A stretch of DNA of 64,000 nt, taken from Mantis religiosa (Eukaryota; Arthropoda; Insecta; Mantodea; Mantidae). The translations under genes were made by a program, and so were the position numbers. The notes under the pieces are model-generated. The model was not told where the DNA came from. It ran no database searches and was given only the letters and a program-made list of their open reading frames with translations. Positions 61,334 to 64,000 of this stretch are shown piece by piece. How positions within the stretch are numbered: position 1 is the stretch's first letter; each line of letters begins with the position of its first letter. The DNA lies in the NCBI GenBank assembly GCA_030765055.1, contig CM060953.1:74345336-74409335 (forward strand), in the 5' to 3' direction.

Positions 61334-61921
61334 CGAGGGCTGTTCAATAAAGAATCTTCATAAATTTTTACGGTCATAATTTTTCGCACTAAAATTCTAT
61401 CTTAGAATATTCTGTTAGCTTAATGTGAAGCAAATATGCTGTAGTAGTTTCATTGTTGGTACTTTTGGTTCCCGCCTGTGAGAACCAGACAAATTCAGAC
61501 ATGTTCAGTATCGCCTACCGCTGCAATGGAGGTAACATGCAGTTAAAGTTGATGTTAGAGTAAGATCCGGAGTTTCTTTCAAACGTAATCACTGCTGATG
61601 GAACTTGCCTACATCGTTTCGATCCTAAGAGCAAACAGCAAAGCTCAGTGTGGGAATCTCCTTCAGCACCAAACCCCAAAAGAAGCAAAAGTGGTTGCTT
61701 CTGCTGGGAAAGTTATGGTCATGTCATTCTTTGATATTCATGAAATGGTTTATCAGCATATTGTTCCAGCACACACATCAATATCTGGAAAATACTATAG
61801 GGATGTCCTGAAAACATTGCAAGTCCATATCAGGCGCAAAAGACACAAAAGAACAGGCTGGATGCTGCACCACGATAATGCGCGACCACATATCGCTAAT
61901 GATGTAGCTTCAGGAAGGCAT
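61334..61921 (+). pseudogene. Mariner fragment with one inverted repeat
   Basis: It begins CGAGGGCTGTTCAATAAAG after a TA, matching the ends of the 23-kb mariner. The transposase reads SNVITADGTCLHRFDPKSKQ (first catalytic Asp block, now decayed), PKEAKVVASAGKVMVMSFFD, YYRDVLKTLQVHI and GWMLHHDNARPHIANDV (second catalytic Asp). The coding then meets the inserted retroposon. After it, QEGIELIEN at 62402-62430 continues a transposase-like frame, but the third Asp block and the second inverted repeat are missing. Confidence 0.8.
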
Positions 61922-62399
61922 TAATTTAATTTAACACCAGAGGCTCTACTCCCATCAGTCCTGGACCCGTAGGACCAAGGACCCGGGCCTCCTTCTACCT
62001 TGGAGGGATGGTATACTCCAGGATTCTTTCCATGGGGCACTACCTTGATTATAAAAGCCCCCCCTCGACTACTACGTCAAGACGGGTGGAAGTGGATACG
62101 CCACTTACGCGCGTCAACTACCGAAAACCTCGTGGGGCCGCCTGGTGATCTAGCACACCTTCTACTAGCTCTGCAGGCTAGTACCTGGGGCTTATTAGGC
62201 AACCCTCTACCCCCTAGGGGCGGCCGTAGCCTGGCCCAATTCCCCGTGGGTATCGGGAACACACTGCTCCCTCGAGTCCAACCCAATCCGAACAACTTCC
62301 CGATGGGAGGGGTTCGGCAGTTCCGCTCGAGGTTCCTCTAGTAACGTCAGAGGTACCACGAGTGCTAAGGGTTCGCAGCGCCCGCACCTCGGCAGCTGA
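61922..62399 (-). mobile_element. GC-rich retroposon inserted in the mariner
   Basis: A 478-bp insert bracketed by the 13-bp direct repeat TTCAGGAAGGCAT (61909-61921 and 62400-62412). On the minus strand it ends in AAATTAAATTA, a short 3' tail, so it inserted by target-primed reverse transcription. It is far richer in G and C than the rest of the window. There is no clear Pol III box pair or RT motif, so it is either an unusual SINE or the 3' end of a 5'-truncated LINE. The frames at 62000-62567 are not recognised. Confidence 0.7.
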
Positions 62400-62439
62400 T
62401 TCAGGAAGGCATAGAATTGATTGAAAATTAATACACACT

Positions 62440-63810
62440 TTGTGACAAATAGGATATTTTCTTGAATTATCCATTTCCGAAATATCCTTTATTTTTCGTT
62501 TGAATTTTTTGTATACTTTGGACTTGTATTGGACATAAAATATCACGGTAAAACGTATGTAAAACAATATCGCAGCATCTTGCTATTTCTTCTCGTGTAT
62601 ATCTGCTATAAAAGTATTAGAAATCTTGCTAATCTGTATAAGATTAATAGTAAATAGATACGAGTTTATTTATGACTTATTTATACAACACCTATAAGAG
62701 TATACCAAAATGGATACGGAAAACCATTCGATTCTAAAATATCGATATTTCCTGCTCACTTTTAAAAACTTATATTTCCCGTTATGGTTACTTTAGTGAA
62801 AATAGGGATAATGCTATCAATACTTAAGTTACTTTTTCGTATCGGTTAAATCAGGTTTCTTTATTATTCACCATGTGCTCACTTTAACAAACTTTCTATT
62901 TTTGGCTGAAAACATTGAAGTTTGTAAACTAGTGTACCCCAAAAGAGTATTAGTGGCTTGTTAAGGAAATGCGTTCTAACTTTGAAAGCAAATTTGGCAG
63001 TAGTTGAAGGAGTTTTAAAGTAACATTAAGGATATATGCATTATTAAACATGGTAAGAGAAACTCGGTCACCAGACTTCCTAATATGTGGGTCACCCGAG
63101 GGAAGAAGCTTTGACCCAACCCGTTCAAAACGTGGCGGAGGTGGGGTGGAGATATCCTGAGGAAACTGTTCCTTGATATTCTTGTCGTAAACCTTTGTGT
63201 ACACACCCAGAAGGCATTTGTGAAAGCTAACTTTACTTTGTGTGGTATTACGTAACAGGATCTAATATAAAAAGAAATCACAAATTTGGAGGGGCACTGA
63301 AAATGCAGAAAAAACGTGCCACGTCACAGAAAAATATGTAAGTACAGAGTACAAAAAGGGGGCCTGAAGGAGGGGAAAAATTTAAATAGTAATAGTTAAT
63401 TTCCGTCCTCCATTCCTTCCAATCATCAATACTCGTTCTCCATTATTGCAAAACTACTATAACGATATTATTTAATAGTTGATTACACGTCATTCCAAAT
63501 TATGTGCCAGTAAAATGTTTATGATGAGTTGAGTGGGTACCATTAAGTTAGCAACAATCTTGATTATCCTACCAGAAATGACGGTAAATGTACCCTTATT
63601 TAAAGTATTATCAGTACTTCAAACTGGTTTCGCCATTAAGGCATAATAACAATGATCATACTTATGCAGGACATAAAAATGCAATGTAGTAACATTTATA
63701 TTATTCTCGTACGTTCGTCTGTACTATTAAAACGTATGTTCATTTCACAGTATTTTGTGGTTAACTCTATGATGGTTTAAAATTTCTCAGTCCAATTTAT
63801 TTAATTTTCT
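62440..63810. other. AT-rich sequence, nothing recognised
   Basis: No motif-bearing frame. The two minus-strand frames at 62950-63281 overlap and are unremarkable. Confidence 0.45.
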
Positions 63811-63812
63811 GA

Positions 63813-64000
63813 CACATGCGAGAGGTTATAGGGGACACGCGTATGTCCCTATATGCGGACGATATGGTTATGCTGTCGAGTAACAGAAGTAATTTTCAAT
63901 TAGGACCTGACAGATTACATGACTGGTCAGAAAGAATAGGCTTAGACATAAGTTTAGAAGGCCATGAAGTTTAGAAGAGGAGGAAATATATCCAAAACTG
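63813..64000 (+). pseudogene. LINE RT fragment with YADD active site
   Basis: The frame reads RMSLYADDMVMLSSNRSNF (YADD catalytic motif at about 63852-63863), then LHDWSERIGLDISLE. A one-base shift then gives KFRRGGNISKT as the window ends. This is the palm of the same LINE family whose downstream part opens the window. Confidence 0.8.

Overview
This window is eukaryotic, AT-rich, and made almost entirely of transposable elements. Jockey-type and RNase H-bearing LINE fragments, mariner and pogo DNA transposons, tRNA-derived SINEs and many solo LTRs point to an arthropod, most likely an insect with a large repeat-rich genome. I cannot name the species. I found no intact host gene, rRNA, functional tRNA gene or CRISPR array. 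The stretch is best read as intergenic or intronic DNA.

Layout. 1-1.2 kb is the 3' part of a LINE whose RT core family reappears at 63.8-64.0 kb. 1.8-10.1 kb is an LTR-bounded element (here family A, minus strand) with 663-bp LTRs, an ATAT target duplication and a tRNA primer-binding site, but no recognisable gag or pol. A short open frame with a signal peptide and a good splice acceptor lies inside it. 10.4-17 kb holds SINE and Jockey fragments, a 469-bp ATT microsatellite and the 3' end of another LINE. 19-21.1 kb (+) and 24.6-25.9 kb (-) are two decayed copies of one RNase H-containing LINE in tail-to-tail orientation. Between them lie a solo LTR and a mariner with both inverted repeats. 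26-33 kb contains further LTRs of the same group (here family B), one carrying a nested Jockey insertion and one sitting in an unknown repeat. It also contains several SINEs.

33.3-34.4 kb has a coiled-coil gag-like remnant. 36.5-37.6 kb is a broken DDE transposase. 40.7-41.6 kb is an internally deleted mariner. 43.1-43.7 and 54.0-55.0 kb are foldback structures whose arms contain a tRNA-like module. 47.6-49.2 kb is a pogo/Tigger-like element hosting a SINE and a solo LTR. 51.4-52.4 kb holds a small coding remnant and another solo LTR. 59.5-60.9 kb is an LTR interrupted by a LINE 3' end. 61.3-62.4 kb is a mariner fragment interrupted by a GC-rich retroposon with a 13-bp target duplication.

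No pathway links these genes. The common thread is nested insertion: LTR in pogo, Jockey in LTR, retroposon in mariner, LTR in unknown repeat. Several insertions keep target duplications, so their order can be worked out. All protein assignments rest on motifs read by eye; no database search was possible.
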